The notes beneath the pieces were generated by a model. That model ran no database searches and was not told the DNA's origin. It was given only the letters and a program-made list of their open reading frames with translations. Of a stretch of 64,000 bases of DNA, positions 9,362-17,913 are shown piece by piece (the stretch's first letter is position 1; the number at the start of each line of letters is the position of its first letter). Source of the DNA: Phaeacidiphilus oryzae TH49 (GTDB taxonomy: Bacteria; Actinomycetota; Actinomycetes; Streptomycetales; Streptomycetaceae); contig NZ_JQMQ01000005.1 of the NCBI RefSeq assembly GCF_000744815.1, positions 6,529,801 to 6,593,800 on the forward strand, in the 5' to 3' direction. A program made the position numbers and the translations under genes.

Positions 9362-10257
9362 CCGAACCGCGGACGGGGACCACGGCACTGCTGCCGCGCC
9401 GCCCCGGGCTCCCCGAGGGGGACTCGCCGGCCGGCGACCTCGCGGCGCAGCTCGGCGAGCTCGGCGCGCGCCGGGCCACCGGGGCACTGGAGGGCGACGC
9501 CGGCACTCTCTACCTGATCGACGGCGCGATCACCGGGGCACAGAGCCGGCTCGCGGTCGACAGCGCGCCGGCCGGCGGGGGCTCCGCCGCGGAACTGCGG
9601 AGGCTGACCGCCTTCCTGGACGCGGCGTTCTTCGCCTGCTCCGGCGCCACCGGGGCACTGCGGTTCCTGGACGGCGTCCCGTCGCCCGTCCCGCCCGCGG
9701 TGTCCCTCCCGGCCCGGGTGTTCCACCGCACCATCGCCCGGCGGCGGGTGCTGCTCCAGCAGATCTGGCCGTGGCCCGCGCTCGACCTGTCGGCGGTCCG
9801 GCCGCGGCCGGAGGCCTGCGCCGAGGGGCTGGGGCGGTGCCCCGACTCCTGGCGGGCGGTCGTCCAGGCCGCGGACGGCCACCGGACACCGCCGGAGATA
9901 GCCCGGCTGCTCGCCCGGTCGGCGTTCAGCACCGTGCTGGACGTCCGGCGGATGGCCGCGGCCGGACTGGTCGAGACGCCCGGGATCGGAGCCGGAAACG
10001 CGCCCGGGACCGAGGCCGGGGCAGTGCCCGGCATGGCGTCCGGCACGGCGTCCGGTGCGGCCTCCGGCTCCGCGCCGGGAGGCACGGCGTCCGGCGCGCC
10101 GGTCCGCGCGGACCCGACCGCGCACATGCCCGCCGAGGCGAGAGCGGCGGGCGCGAGGCGGCCCTCGCCGCCCGGGCCGGTGGGCTCCGGCGCGTTCGCC
10201 GACCCCACCGCCGCGCTGCTGCTGCGGCTGCGGGTGGCCCTGGAAGAGCGACTGTGA
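9358..10257 (+). CDS. Winged-helix-like protein with Gly/Ala-rich linker in a roadblock operon
   Basis: A 299-residue protein I cannot assign firmly. The N-terminal 110 residues (DLAAQLGELGARRATGALE, LYLIDGAITGAQ) resemble the DUF4388-type beta fold. Residues about 160-200 (SWRAVVQAADGHRTPPEIARLLARS, MAAAGLVE) look like a winged helix. A low-complexity Gly-Ala-Ser-Pro stretch follows (about 205-245), then a short C-terminal helix rich in Leu/Arg. The coupled position between roadblock genes suggests it is the effector or adaptor of that module. Confidence 0.6.
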   Translation: MTEPRTGTTALLPRRPGLPEGDSPAGDLAAQLGELGARRATGALEGDAGTLYLIDGAITGAQSRLAVDSAPAGGGSAAELRRLTAFLDAAFFACSGATGALRFLDGVPSPVPPAVSLPARVFHRTIARRRVLLQQIWPWPALDLSAVRPRPEACAEGLGRCPDSWRAVVQAADGHRTPPEIARLLARSAFSTVLDVRRMAAAGLVETPGIGAGNAPGTEAGAVPGMASGTASGAASGSAPGGTASGAPVRADPTAHMPAEARAAGARRPSPPGPVGSGAFADPTAALLLRLRVALEERL

Positions 10258-10294
10258 AGGCGGCGCTGGTATGCGAGAAGGGCAGGCTGACCCC

Positions 10295-10795
10295 ATGATC
10301 CGGCGACGCCGTCCCAAGGAGGGCGGGGCGGGCGCGGGCCGCACCAGGCAGAAGGCCGCCCCGCAGGCCTCGGGCCAGGGGGTGCTGGAGGCGCTCCCCA
10401 ATCTGCAGAGCGAGCTGAAGTCGGTGCGGACGGCGATCCCGGAGATGACCGGCGGTCTGGTCGCGACCACCGGAGGAGTGGTGCTCGCCCACGACACGGA
10501 CGGTCTGGAACCGGCCGGGGTGGCCGAACTCACCGCGGCCGCGCTGAACATCAGCGCACGGCTCGCCGAGGCCACCGGCCAGGGCACCTTCCTGGAGCTG
10601 ATCACCCGGGGCGAACGCGGCTACATCGCCACCTACGCGGCGGGCGCGCTCGTCGTGCTGACCCTGTTCGCGGGGCCGGACGCCAACCTCGGGCTACTGA
10701 ACTTCGAGGCACGCCGAGTGGGCACGCGCATCGCGGCCCAGACAGAGGCGCTGCTTCGACAGTCCGCAATGGACGATTCGAAGAGAGGACAGTGA
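10295..10795 (+). CDS. Roadblock/LC7 domain protein with basic N-terminus
   Basis: A 166-residue protein. It starts with a basic segment (MIRRRRPKEGGAGAGRTRQK), followed by a roadblock domain (GGLVATTGGVVLAHD; VAELTAAALNISARLAEATGQG; YAAGALVVLTLFAGPDANLGLLNFEARRVG). It is the most divergent of the three roadblock proteins here. ATG 10295 follows GAAGGGCAGG; an in-frame ATG at 10271 would add eight residues. It ends 7 bp before the next gene. Confidence 0.78.
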   Translation: MIRRRRPKEGGAGAGRTRQKAAPQASGQGVLEALPNLQSELKSVRTAIPEMTGGLVATTGGVVLAHDTDGLEPAGVAELTAAALNISARLAEATGQGTFLELITRGERGYIATYAAGALVVLTLFAGPDANLGLLNFEARRVGTRIAAQTEALLRQSAMDDSKRGQ

Positions 10796-10802
10796 CAACC
10801 AC

Positions 10803-11177
10803 ATGGCCAGCATCGAAACCGCACTCAAGGACGCGATGACCGCGATCGACGGCGCCCTCGGCGTCGCCCTCGTGGACTACAACAGCGGAATGGCCCTCGG
10901 AACCCTCGGGGGTGGGCCGGAGCTCGACCTGAGCGTCGCGGCCGCGGGCAATACCGACGTCGTGCGCGCCAAGATGCGCACGATCGAGATGCTCAAGCTC
11001 ACCGAGAACATCGAGGACATGCTGATCACCCTCAGCACCCAGTACCACCTGATCCGCCCGCTCACCAGCCGCTCCGGCAAGGGGATGTTCCTCTACCTGG
11101 CGCTGGACAAGGGCCGGGCGAACCTGGCGATGGCCCGGCACCAGATCCGCACCATCGAGTCGGACCTGGAGGTCTGA
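10803..11177 (+). CDS. Roadblock/LC7-fold protein
   Basis: A 124-residue protein, last gene of the roadblock operon. It has ALGVALVDYNSGMALGTLGGG and TQYHLIRPLTSRSGKGMFLYLALDKGRANLAMARHQI, each segment matching the protein at 8975. Members of this family bind MglA/Cvn-type small GTPases or regulate their cycle. No GTPase is encoded in this operon; the nearest is cvnD at 17.9 kb. Confidence 0.85.
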   Translation: MASIETALKDAMTAIDGALGVALVDYNSGMALGTLGGGPELDLSVAAAGNTDVVRAKMRTIEMLKLTENIEDMLITLSTQYHLIRPLTSRSGKGMFLYLALDKGRANLAMARHQIRTIESDLEV

Positions 11178-11201
11178 ACGGGTCGCGCACCCGCTCGGCC
11201 C

Positions 11202-11242
11202 CGGCGGGGCGGCCGCACTCCAGGAGTGCGGCCGCCCCGCCG
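11202..11242. terminator. Perfect 20-bp inverted repeat, bidirectional terminator
   Basis: Arms 11202-11221 and 11223-11242 are perfectly complementary around one central base. It lies between the convergent stops of the roadblock operon and the terpene synthase. Confidence 0.8.
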
Positions 11243-11247
11243 TCCGC

Positions 11248-12225
11248 TCAGCCCGCGTACCGGGCGTGGGCGATGTGCCAGGCGTAGGAGTGGACGACGG
11301 CGCCGAGGCGGGCCGCGTAGCCGGCCAGCGGCCCGGCCGGGTCCGCGGTGAGCTCCCCGATCAGGGCACGGGCCTCGGCGGCCCGCTCCTCGCACATCCG
11401 GGAGGCCTCGGCGAAGGCCTCCGGCAGGGAGCAGCGGCGGGCGTTCCGCAGCACGGTCGGCAGGCTGAGCGGCTCGGCGGCCCGGCGCCGCTCGCGGCGG
11501 TAGGAGGCCAGGTCGTTGAGCCAGCCGGCGAGGTCGCAGACGGCCTCCCGCAGCCGCCGGGCCGGCTCCGACTCGAGGGCCCGCTCGCCGGCCGGGTCCG
11601 GCGCCAGCACCTCGGCCATGGTGGCGGCGGCCGGGGCCAGCACGGTGTACCGACGGAGCGTCAGGTACTCCGCGAGCGGCACGGATTCGGGATCGGACAG
11701 GACGTGCGCCTCCCACACCGTGGCGGTCAGGGTGTCCCGCAGGTCGCCGGCGAGCCGGTGGCGGAGGGCAGGACCGGCCCGCTCCCGCAGCCGGGCCAGG
11801 AGATCGGCGAGGGCCGCCCCGAAGGGATCGTCCGCCGGCCCGGCCGGGCCGCCGCCGAGTACCGGAAGCAGCCCGGCGATCCGCCGCACGTACGCCGCCG
11901 GGTCGGCCGCCGCGGCCGTCTCGGCGTGGGTGTCGTCCAGGGCGACGAACCAGACGAACAGCGCGGCGGCCAGTGCCAGTCCGTCCGGGTCGGCCTCCGG
12001 ATAGGTGACGGCGACGCCCCGGCAGGTGATGTCCCGGAGCGCCTCGGCCGCGGCCGGCTCCAGCAGCGGGAAGCGGGCCAGCCACCGCCCGGTCTCGGCG
12101 GCGGCGTACCCGGCGTGCGGGCTCTTCGGAAAGGGCCCGGGGAAGGTGCGGCCGAGGTCGGGCAGGACCGGCTCGTCCGGCTCGTCCGGCTCGTCCGGCT
12201 CGGCTCGGCCGGCCGGCGCGGTCAC
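11248..12225 (-). CDS. Class I terpene synthase (labdane-type diterpene synthase by context)
   Basis: A 325-residue class I terpene synthase, which ionises an allylic diphosphate with Mg2+. The Asp-rich motif DDTHAE is at residues 97-102 and the NSE triad NDLASYRRE at 237-245, both intact. The N-terminus carries an EPD tandem repeat. GTG 12225 overlaps the TGA of the upstream P450 gene, so translation is coupled. It is the last gene after GGPP synthase, a class II cyclase and a P450. It therefore probably removes the diphosphate from the bicyclic product of the class II enzyme. The order matches, as I remember it, cldABCD of cyslabdan biosynthesis. Confidence 0.88.
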   Translation of the reverse strand: MTAPAGRAEPDEPDEPDEPVLPDLGRTFPGPFPKSPHAGYAAAETGRWLARFPLLEPAAAEALRDITCRGVAVTYPEADPDGLALAAALFVWFVALDDTHAETAAAADPAAYVRRIAGLLPVLGGGPAGPADDPFGAALADLLARLRERAGPALRHRLAGDLRDTLTATVWEAHVLSDPESVPLAEYLTLRRYTVLAPAAATMAEVLAPDPAGERALESEPARRLREAVCDLAGWLNDLASYRRERRRAAEPLSLPTVLRNARRCSLPEAFAEASRMCEERAAEARALIGELTADPAGPLAGYAARLGAVVHSYAWHIAHARYAG

Positions 12226-13655
12226 GAGGCCTCCCGGACCGGCTGCGGCCCCTGCTCGGCGGCCGTCGGCGAACCGCCGTACGCCCGCCGGGCCCTGGCC
12301 TCCAGACGCATGGTGAGCGGCGCCGGGTGGACGGTGATCTCGGGGACCGCGCGGACCTCCGCCCCGGTGTCCCGCAGCCGCCAGCGGGCCGCGATCACGG
12401 CCACCAGCACCACCGCCTCGGCCAGGCTGAACTGGTCGCCGATGCACATCCGCTTGCCCGCGCCGAACGGGACGTAGGCCCCGCGCGGCGGCTGGGGGCG
12501 CTCCGGCAGCCAGCGGTCCGGGTCGAAGCGCAGCGGCTCCGGGTAGTACGCGGGATCGCGGTGGAGGGCGTACGGGCTCCACAGGATGTCGGCCCCGGCC
12601 GGGAGCTCCCAGTCGCCCAGCCGGACCGGGTGCCGGGTGCGCCGGGTGACGATCCAGCCCACATGGTGCAGCCGCAGGGTCTCGTCCACCAGCCGCCGGG
12701 TGAAGGCGAGTTCGGGCAGGCGGTCGGCGGTGATCGGTCCGCCGGCGAGCACCGTGTCGACCTCCTCGTGCAGCCGCCGCTCGTACTCGGGATGCCGGGC
12801 GAGCTCGTGGAAGAGCCAGCCCAGGGTGACGGCGGTGGTCTCGGTGCCGGCCGCGAGGAAGGCCGTCATCTCGGCCAGCACCTCCTCGTTGGGCAGCTGC
12901 CGGCCCTCCTCGTCGCGGGCCGCCAGGAGGAGGCTGACCAGGTCCTGGTAGCGGTCGGGGTGCGCCCGGTGGCGCTCGATGACCTGGCTGAAGTGGGTGT
13001 GGACGGTGTCGGTGACCCGGCGGATCCGCCGGTTGCGGGGGGTCGGCACCCACTTCGGGGGGGCGATGGGGGTGAAGACCCGGCGGATCGCGGCGCGGAA
13101 GATGCCGTCCACGCCGATCAGGATCTCCTCCGCCCGCTCACGCTCCGGGGAGTCGCTGTACAGGACGTCCATCACGACGTCCTGGGTCATCCGCTGGAGG
13201 CGGTGGAGGAGGTCGAAGGTCTCGCCGTCGCGCCAGTCGGCGGTCTCCTTCTCCGCGGTCCGCCGCATCCCCTCGACGTACCCGGCGACCTGGGCGCGGT
13301 GGAAGGCGGGCTGGAGGAGGCGGCGGCGGGTGAGGTGCTCCCTGCCGTCGGCGATGGGCAGGGTGTTCTCCCCGAAGAGGCGGAGTTTGTCGCCCAGGCG
13401 GCCCTTGTCGAAGGCGTCCGCCTGGGAGGTGAGCATGGCGTGGAGCAGCTCCGGGCCGTTGACCACATAGGCCGGGATGGGACCGAACCGCACCTGGACC
13501 AGCGGCCCGTCCCGGCGCACCCGCTGGAAGAAGCCCAGCCGGTCGCGGAGGAAGGGCAGGACGTGGCCGAGGACGGGTCCGGCGCCGGAGGCGTGCGGGA
13601 CGGCGCGGGCGGTGGGGGAGGCGGAGGGCGTGCCGGGGGTCGGGGCGGAGGGCAT
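12222..13655 (-). CDS. Cytochrome P450 of the diterpene cluster
   Basis: A 477-residue P450. The I-helix motif AGTETTA, K-helix ETLR and haem loop FGAGKRMCIG (near residue 397) are intact, so it should be a working monooxygenase. The sequence resembles bacterial terpenoid hydroxylases (CYP102/CYP4-like type with HRDPAYYPEPLRFDPDRW). ATG 13655 follows AGGAAAGG. It lies between the class II cyclase and the class I synthase in the same operon and probably oxidises the labdane skeleton. The redox partner is not in the window. Confidence 0.92.
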   Translation of the reverse strand: MPSAPTPGTPSASPTARAVPHASGAGPVLGHVLPFLRDRLGFFQRVRRDGPLVQVRFGPIPAYVVNGPELLHAMLTSQADAFDKGRLGDKLRLFGENTLPIADGREHLTRRRLLQPAFHRAQVAGYVEGMRRTAEKETADWRDGETFDLLHRLQRMTQDVVMDVLYSDSPERERAEEILIGVDGIFRAAIRRVFTPIAPPKWVPTPRNRRIRRVTDTVHTHFSQVIERHRAHPDRYQDLVSLLLAARDEEGRQLPNEEVLAEMTAFLAAGTETTAVTLGWLFHELARHPEYERRLHEEVDTVLAGGPITADRLPELAFTRRLVDETLRLHHVGWIVTRRTRHPVRLGDWELPAGADILWSPYALHRDPAYYPEPLRFDPDRWLPERPQPPRGAYVPFGAGKRMCIGDQFSLAEAVVLVAVIAARWRLRDTGAEVRAVPEITVHPAPLTMRLEARARRAYGGSPTAAEQGPQPVREAS

Positions 13656-13738
13656 GGCGGGCGACCTTTCCTGGTGCCGGTGGCGCGGACGGTGCGCGGG
13701 CTGCGTCTGGTGGGTGCCGGTGCCGGTGCCGGTGCCGG

Positions 13739-15394
13739 TCACTCGGCGGCGGCCGGGGCGGCCGGAGCCGCGAGGGCGGGGCTTGCGGCGGTTGCTCCGG
13801 TTGCGGCGAGTGCGGCGAGGATCTCGGCGCGGATCATGGCGAGGGGCGCGTAGAGGGTCTTGTCGTGCCACAGCGCGGGGTGGTGGTGGTCCGGGTCCCC
13901 GGCCGCCCGACGGAGGACCGCGCCGGCCCGGTCCAGGGCGTCCCGGCCGGCCGGCTCGGCGCCGCCGCCCGCGTACCGCAGGATCTGCACGCCGTAGGCG
14001 GTCTCCTCGGCCGTGCCCGTCCACACCCCCCAGGAGCCGTCGGGGCGTTGGCTGCCGGCCGCCCAGGCGGCGGCGCGGGCGACGGCCCGGGCGGCGCCGG
14101 GCTGATCCGCCCCGGCGAGGGCGGCGACGCAGCGCGCGGTGGCGTAGTACGGGGAGGCGTGCCACTTGTCCGGCCAGGGGCCCTCCGGGTCCTGCTGCTC
14201 GATCAGCCAGCCGCGCACCTGCCGCAGCCGGTCCGCCGCCGCCCGGTCCCGGCCGCCGACGCGGCGCAGGTGGAGGGCGAGGGCCTGGGCGGCGTGGGCG
14301 TTGGCGGTGACCGAGCCGGTGTCCTCGCCGAGGTAGCAGTCGTAGTGGCGGTCGCGGGCGAAGAGCCGCAGCGGCGCCGGGTCCGGGGCGCCGCCCGTGA
14401 GCAGCGCGGTGACCAGGGCCATCGAGGTGTCGTCCGCGTCCACCATCAGACCGGGGGCGCCGCGTACCCCGGCCGGGTGGTAGAGGCCGGCGGCCCAGCC
14501 TCCGGCCACCGTGAGTTGACGGTCCGTCAGCAGTCCGGCCCGGGCCAGCGCGGCGCCGACCCACAGGCGTTCGAAGACGGTGATCGGGGCCGCCTCCGGG
14601 AACAGGCCGCGGTAGCGGGCGGCGACCGGGGCGAGCAGCCGGGCCGCCTCCTCCCGGTCCGCCGGGCCTCCGGTGGCCGCTGCCGCGGCGGTGGCCGCGG
14701 GGGAGCTGCCCAGCAGCCGCCCGGTGGCGGGCGCGGTGGCGGGCGGGAGGTGGGCGGCGACCCCCTCGTAGGTGTGGTGGAGCTTCTCCGGGAGGTGGGC
14801 GGCCAGCACCTTGGCCGCCACCGCGGCCGGGTACTCCGACCGGTAGGCGGGCGGTGGGGCGGGCCGACCGGCGCGCAGCCACGGGCCCAGCGGCTCTGGG
14901 GCGTCCGGCTGCCGGGCCAGCGCGTCCAGTTGCCCGGCCAGGGCGGAGAAGAGCGCCGGGACCAGGATCTCCGCCGCCGCGGTGTCCGGCCAGGGCCCGG
15001 TGGACGGCAGGGCGCGGAGCGCGGCCAGGCCGTCCGCCGCCGCCCGCGCTGCCCGCGCCGCCCGCGCCGTGGACGCGAGGGCTGCCGGGGAGCCGCCGAC
15101 GGCGTCCCGGCGCACCACCGCCAGCAGCGCCTCCACCGCGCTGAGGGTCGGCAGCAGCCGGTACCGCACCGGCCCCTCGCCCCAACTCCCGTCCGCCGCC
15201 TGCCGGTCGAGGAGGTAGTCCAGCCGGGTCCGCTCGCCGGGCAGCCAGGGCGCGAGCGAGAGCACCCGGGCCGTCTCGTAGACCGAGGGGCGGACGCTGC
15301 CCCACGGGTCGCGGTCGACCGAGGCGAGGAGCGCGGCGGCGGCGCTCTCCGCCCCGGCGGGGGCGGTGGGCCGGTCCAGCGGTGCCTGCTTCAC
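13739..15394 (-). CDS. Class II diterpene cyclase (copalyl/labdanyl diphosphate synthase type)
   Basis: A 551-residue alpha-barrel cyclase. The general-acid motif DADD is at residues 319-322, marking protonation-initiated cyclisation of GGPP. QW-like repeats such as DGSWG occur at both ends, and the segment PDKWHASPYYATARCV is typical of bacterial class II diterpene cyclases. There is no DDxxD, so it does not ionise the diphosphate itself; the class I enzyme downstream would do that. GTG 15394 overlaps the stop of the GGPP synthase gene as GTGA. The C-terminus ends in an Ala/Pro-rich tail. Confidence 0.92.
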   Translation of the reverse strand: MKQAPLDRPTAPAGAESAAAALLASVDRDPWGSVRPSVYETARVLSLAPWLPGERTRLDYLLDRQAADGSWGEGPVRYRLLPTLSAVEALLAVVRRDAVGGSPAALASTARAARAARAAADGLAALRALPSTGPWPDTAAAEILVPALFSALAGQLDALARQPDAPEPLGPWLRAGRPAPPPAYRSEYPAAVAAKVLAAHLPEKLHHTYEGVAAHLPPATAPATGRLLGSSPAATAAAAATGGPADREEAARLLAPVAARYRGLFPEAAPITVFERLWVGAALARAGLLTDRQLTVAGGWAAGLYHPAGVRGAPGLMVDADDTSMALVTALLTGGAPDPAPLRLFARDRHYDCYLGEDTGSVTANAHAAQALALHLRRVGGRDRAAADRLRQVRGWLIEQQDPEGPWPDKWHASPYYATARCVAALAGADQPGAARAVARAAAWAAGSQRPDGSWGVWTGTAEETAYGVQILRYAGGGAEPAGRDALDRAGAVLRRAAGDPDHHHPALWHDKTLYAPLAMIRAEILAALAATGATAASPALAAPAAPAAAE

Positions 15395-16575
15395 GACTGC
15401 CTCCTAGTGGATGCCAGGGCTATCTCCCGCAGCGCGGCGGACACCGCGGGCGGAAGCGCACCGCTGTCGAGTGCGTCCAGCGCCGCCTTGTAGCGGTCAG
15501 TGATCATGTCCTCGGCGGTGCTCCGGGCGCCGGTGGCGTCCACGATCCGCCGGATCCGGCCGGCCTCCGCCTCGGTGAGGTCGTCGGCGCCCAGGCGGTC
15601 CCGCAGCAGCCGGAGATCGGGCCCGGTGGCCCGGTGGAGGGCGAGCGCGATCGGCACCGTGGCCTTGCCTTCCCGCAGGTCGCCGAGGCCCGCCTTGCCG
15701 GTGCGCTCCGGGTCCCCGAAGAGCCCCAGCAGGTCGTCCCGCAGCTGGTAGGCCTCGCCCAGGGGCAGCGCGTATGCCTCGCAGGCGCGCCGGACGCGGT
15801 CGGTGGCGCCGGCCGCGGCGGCGCCGGTCAGCAGCGGGCGCAGGACGGTGTAGGTGGCGGTCTTGTAGTGCAGCACCCGCAGTGCGTCCTCCACGCTGGG
15901 ACGGGCGGCGGGCCGGCCGGTGTGCACCAGGTCGAGGTACTGGCCGTAGACGATCTCGGTGCGCATCAGGTCGAGCACCGGGAGGACGCGGGAGAGCTGA
16001 CCCGGCGTCAGGCCCGCGGTGTGCAGCAGCTCGTCGGACCAGACGAGGGCGAGGTCGCCGAGGAGGAGGCCGGCCGACAGGCCGTGCGCCTCGGACCGGG
16101 GATCGTCCGGCCGACCGGCGGGGACGCGGGCGGAGGCGTGGGCGGCGGCGAGTTCGCGGTGGGCGGTGGGCCGGCCGCGGCGGAGGTCCGCGGCGTCGAT
16201 GATGTCGTCGTGGACGAGGGCGAAGGACTGGAAGAGCTCCAGGGCGGCGGCGAGCCGCAGCACCGCGTCGGGGGTCTCCCGGACGGGCCGGCCGGCGACG
16301 GATACGGATGCGGATACGGACGCGGACGCGGATGGGGATGCGGCGCCGGCGGCCGGGCCGGCCCCGGCGTGCCAGCCGACCACGCAGAGCAGGGGGCGGA
16401 TCCGCTTCCCACCGACCAGGCTGCGGCGGAGGACACCGCTGAGGGCGCCGAGTTCGGGGCCGGGGGCGGTGTCCTCCTTGGCGGTCAGGAAGTCGTCGAG
16501 CGTGGCATCGATGTCAGCGCGGATCGAGGGCAGGTCCAGATGATCGGTCGAGGTCAGGATTCCGGTGTGCGTCAA
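15391..16575 (-). CDS. Geranylgeranyl diphosphate synthase (polyprenyl synthetase family)
   Basis: A 394-residue prenyl elongase. The first Asp-rich motif HDDIID and the second LRDDLLGLFGD are both present, with GGKRIRP near the N-terminus. Context (class II diterpene cyclase next) implies a C20 product. An insertion of about 25 residues (Ala/Ser/Val repeats) between the first helices comes from a hexamer-like DNA tandem repeat at about 16296-16340. The start is TTG 16575, preceded by AGAGGA. It begins 70 bp after the CvnE P450 stop on the same strand and probably belongs to one transcript with the conservon. Confidence 0.93.
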   Translation of the reverse strand: MTHTGILTSTDHLDLPSIRADIDATLDDFLTAKEDTAPGPELGALSGVLRRSLVGGKRIRPLLCVVGWHAGAGPAAGAASPSASASVSASVSVAGRPVRETPDAVLRLAAALELFQSFALVHDDIIDAADLRRGRPTAHRELAAAHASARVPAGRPDDPRSEAHGLSAGLLLGDLALVWSDELLHTAGLTPGQLSRVLPVLDLMRTEIVYGQYLDLVHTGRPAARPSVEDALRVLHYKTATYTVLRPLLTGAAAAGATDRVRRACEAYALPLGEAYQLRDDLLGLFGDPERTGKAGLGDLREGKATVPIALALHRATGPDLRLLRDRLGADDLTEAEAGRIRRIVDATGARSTAEDMITDRYKAALDALDSGALPPAVSAALREIALASTRRQS

Positions 16576-16644
16576 CGTCGGTTCCTCTCGGGGGGCGAGG
16601 AAGAACTCAGGCGCACATGCACTCGAGGCTGTGGCACCCAGGGG

Positions 16645-17913
16645 TCAGGGGGTATCGGGTACCGCCGCGGTCCTGGCGGACCAGGGGTTGGCGACCCGGG
16701 ATTGCGGGTGGAGGGCGGTGAAGGTGACCGGCAGCGCGGACAGGCTGCGGTGGACGGGGCTCGGGCGGTAGGTCAGCTCCTCCTTGGGGACGGCGATCTC
16801 GATGTCCGGCAGAAAGCCGAGCAGCCGCTCCACGGCGGCGGTCGCCACCAGCAGAGCGGTCGACTGGGCGGGGCAGGTGTGCGGTCCGGCCGCGAAGGAG
16901 AGGTGGGCGCGCGGCCCCGAGCGCTGCCCCTCGGTGGGAGCCCCCGCGTAGGGGCAGGTGTTCGCGGCGGCGTAGGAGACCATCACCGGCGAGCCGACCG
17001 GGATCAGCACGCCGTGGAAGGCGACGTCCCGGCGCGCGATGTGGAGGGAGTAGGTGGCCAGCGGCGCGTCCGCCCAGAGGGACTCGTGGATGGCGCTCTG
17101 CACCGGCAGGCCGCCGGTGGACAGGTCGGAGAAGTACCGTTCGTCGGTGAGGAGCCGCAGCAGGGTGTTGGCGATCAGGTTGGCCAGCGGCTCGTTGCCC
17201 GCGCCGAGGGTGATCAGGACCTGGTTGACCACCTCGTCCTGGTCCAGCCCGTTCGGGTGGTCCAGGTACCAGGAGGTGAGGTCCTGGCCGCGCCGGCTCA
17301 GCTTGGAGGTGTAGAGCCGGGACAGGTAGGCCTGGAAGGTCTGGGCGCCCTTGGCCTTGTCCGACTCGTCGCCGTCCACCATCGCGGTCAGGGCGTGGAT
17401 GAGGTCGTCCGCCTCCGCGTCCGGCATGCCGAAGAGCGCGTTGAACACCATCAGCGGCAGCCGGACCGCGTACTGCGAGACCAGGTCGGCCCGGCCCTCC
17501 GCGGCGAAGCCCCGGAGCAGCTCGTCCGCGTAGCGGAAGGTGCGGCGGCGGACGTCGTCCGGGTCGAGGAGGGCGAAGCTGTCAGTGATCACGGTACGCA
17601 GCCGGTCGTGCTCCGCGCCGTCGGCGAAGAAGACCGACGGCCGCCACTCCACCATCGGCCGCACCGCACTGGTCTCCGGCACCCGGTGCAGCCACGGGCG
17701 GGTGTCCTTGCTCCAGGTCTCGGTGTCCCGCAGCAGGTCGAGGGCGGCCCGGTAGTCGGTGACGACATACGCGTGGACGCCCTCGTCGATCTCGGCCAGG
17801 CCGACCGGCCCCTGGGCGCGCAGCAGCTCGTAGCTGCGCTGCGGGTCGGCGGCGTGCTCCGGCCCGTGCAGTCGCACAGGGGTGAACGACGAGGTCGTGG
17901 TCGTTGCGGTCAC
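16645..17913 (-). CDS. cvnE: Conservon cytochrome P450 CvnE, CYP157-like, lacking the ExxR motif
   Basis: A 422-residue P450, fifth gene of the conservon. The haem Cys loop is FAAGPHTCPAQ (near residue 340). The I-helix reads GAGNEPLANLI instead of the usual AGxDT, and the K-helix reads HESLWAD (near 276), so the normally invariant Arg of ExxR is absent. The CYP157 family is known to lack ExxR, so the enzyme may still fold and bind haem. GTG 17913 overlaps the cvnD stop as GTGA. The role of P450s in conservons is not established. Confidence 0.88.
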   Translation of the reverse strand: MTATTTTSSFTPVRLHGPEHAADPQRSYELLRAQGPVGLAEIDEGVHAYVVTDYRAALDLLRDTETWSKDTRPWLHRVPETSAVRPMVEWRPSVFFADGAEHDRLRTVITDSFALLDPDDVRRRTFRYADELLRGFAAEGRADLVSQYAVRLPLMVFNALFGMPDAEADDLIHALTAMVDGDESDKAKGAQTFQAYLSRLYTSKLSRRGQDLTSWYLDHPNGLDQDEVVNQVLITLGAGNEPLANLIANTLLRLLTDERYFSDLSTGGLPVQSAIHESLWADAPLATYSLHIARRDVAFHGVLIPVGSPVMVSYAAANTCPYAGAPTEGQRSGPRAHLSFAAGPHTCPAQSTALLVATAAVERLLGFLPDIEIAVPKEELTYRPSPVHRSLSALPVTFTALHPQSRVANPWSARTAAVPDTP

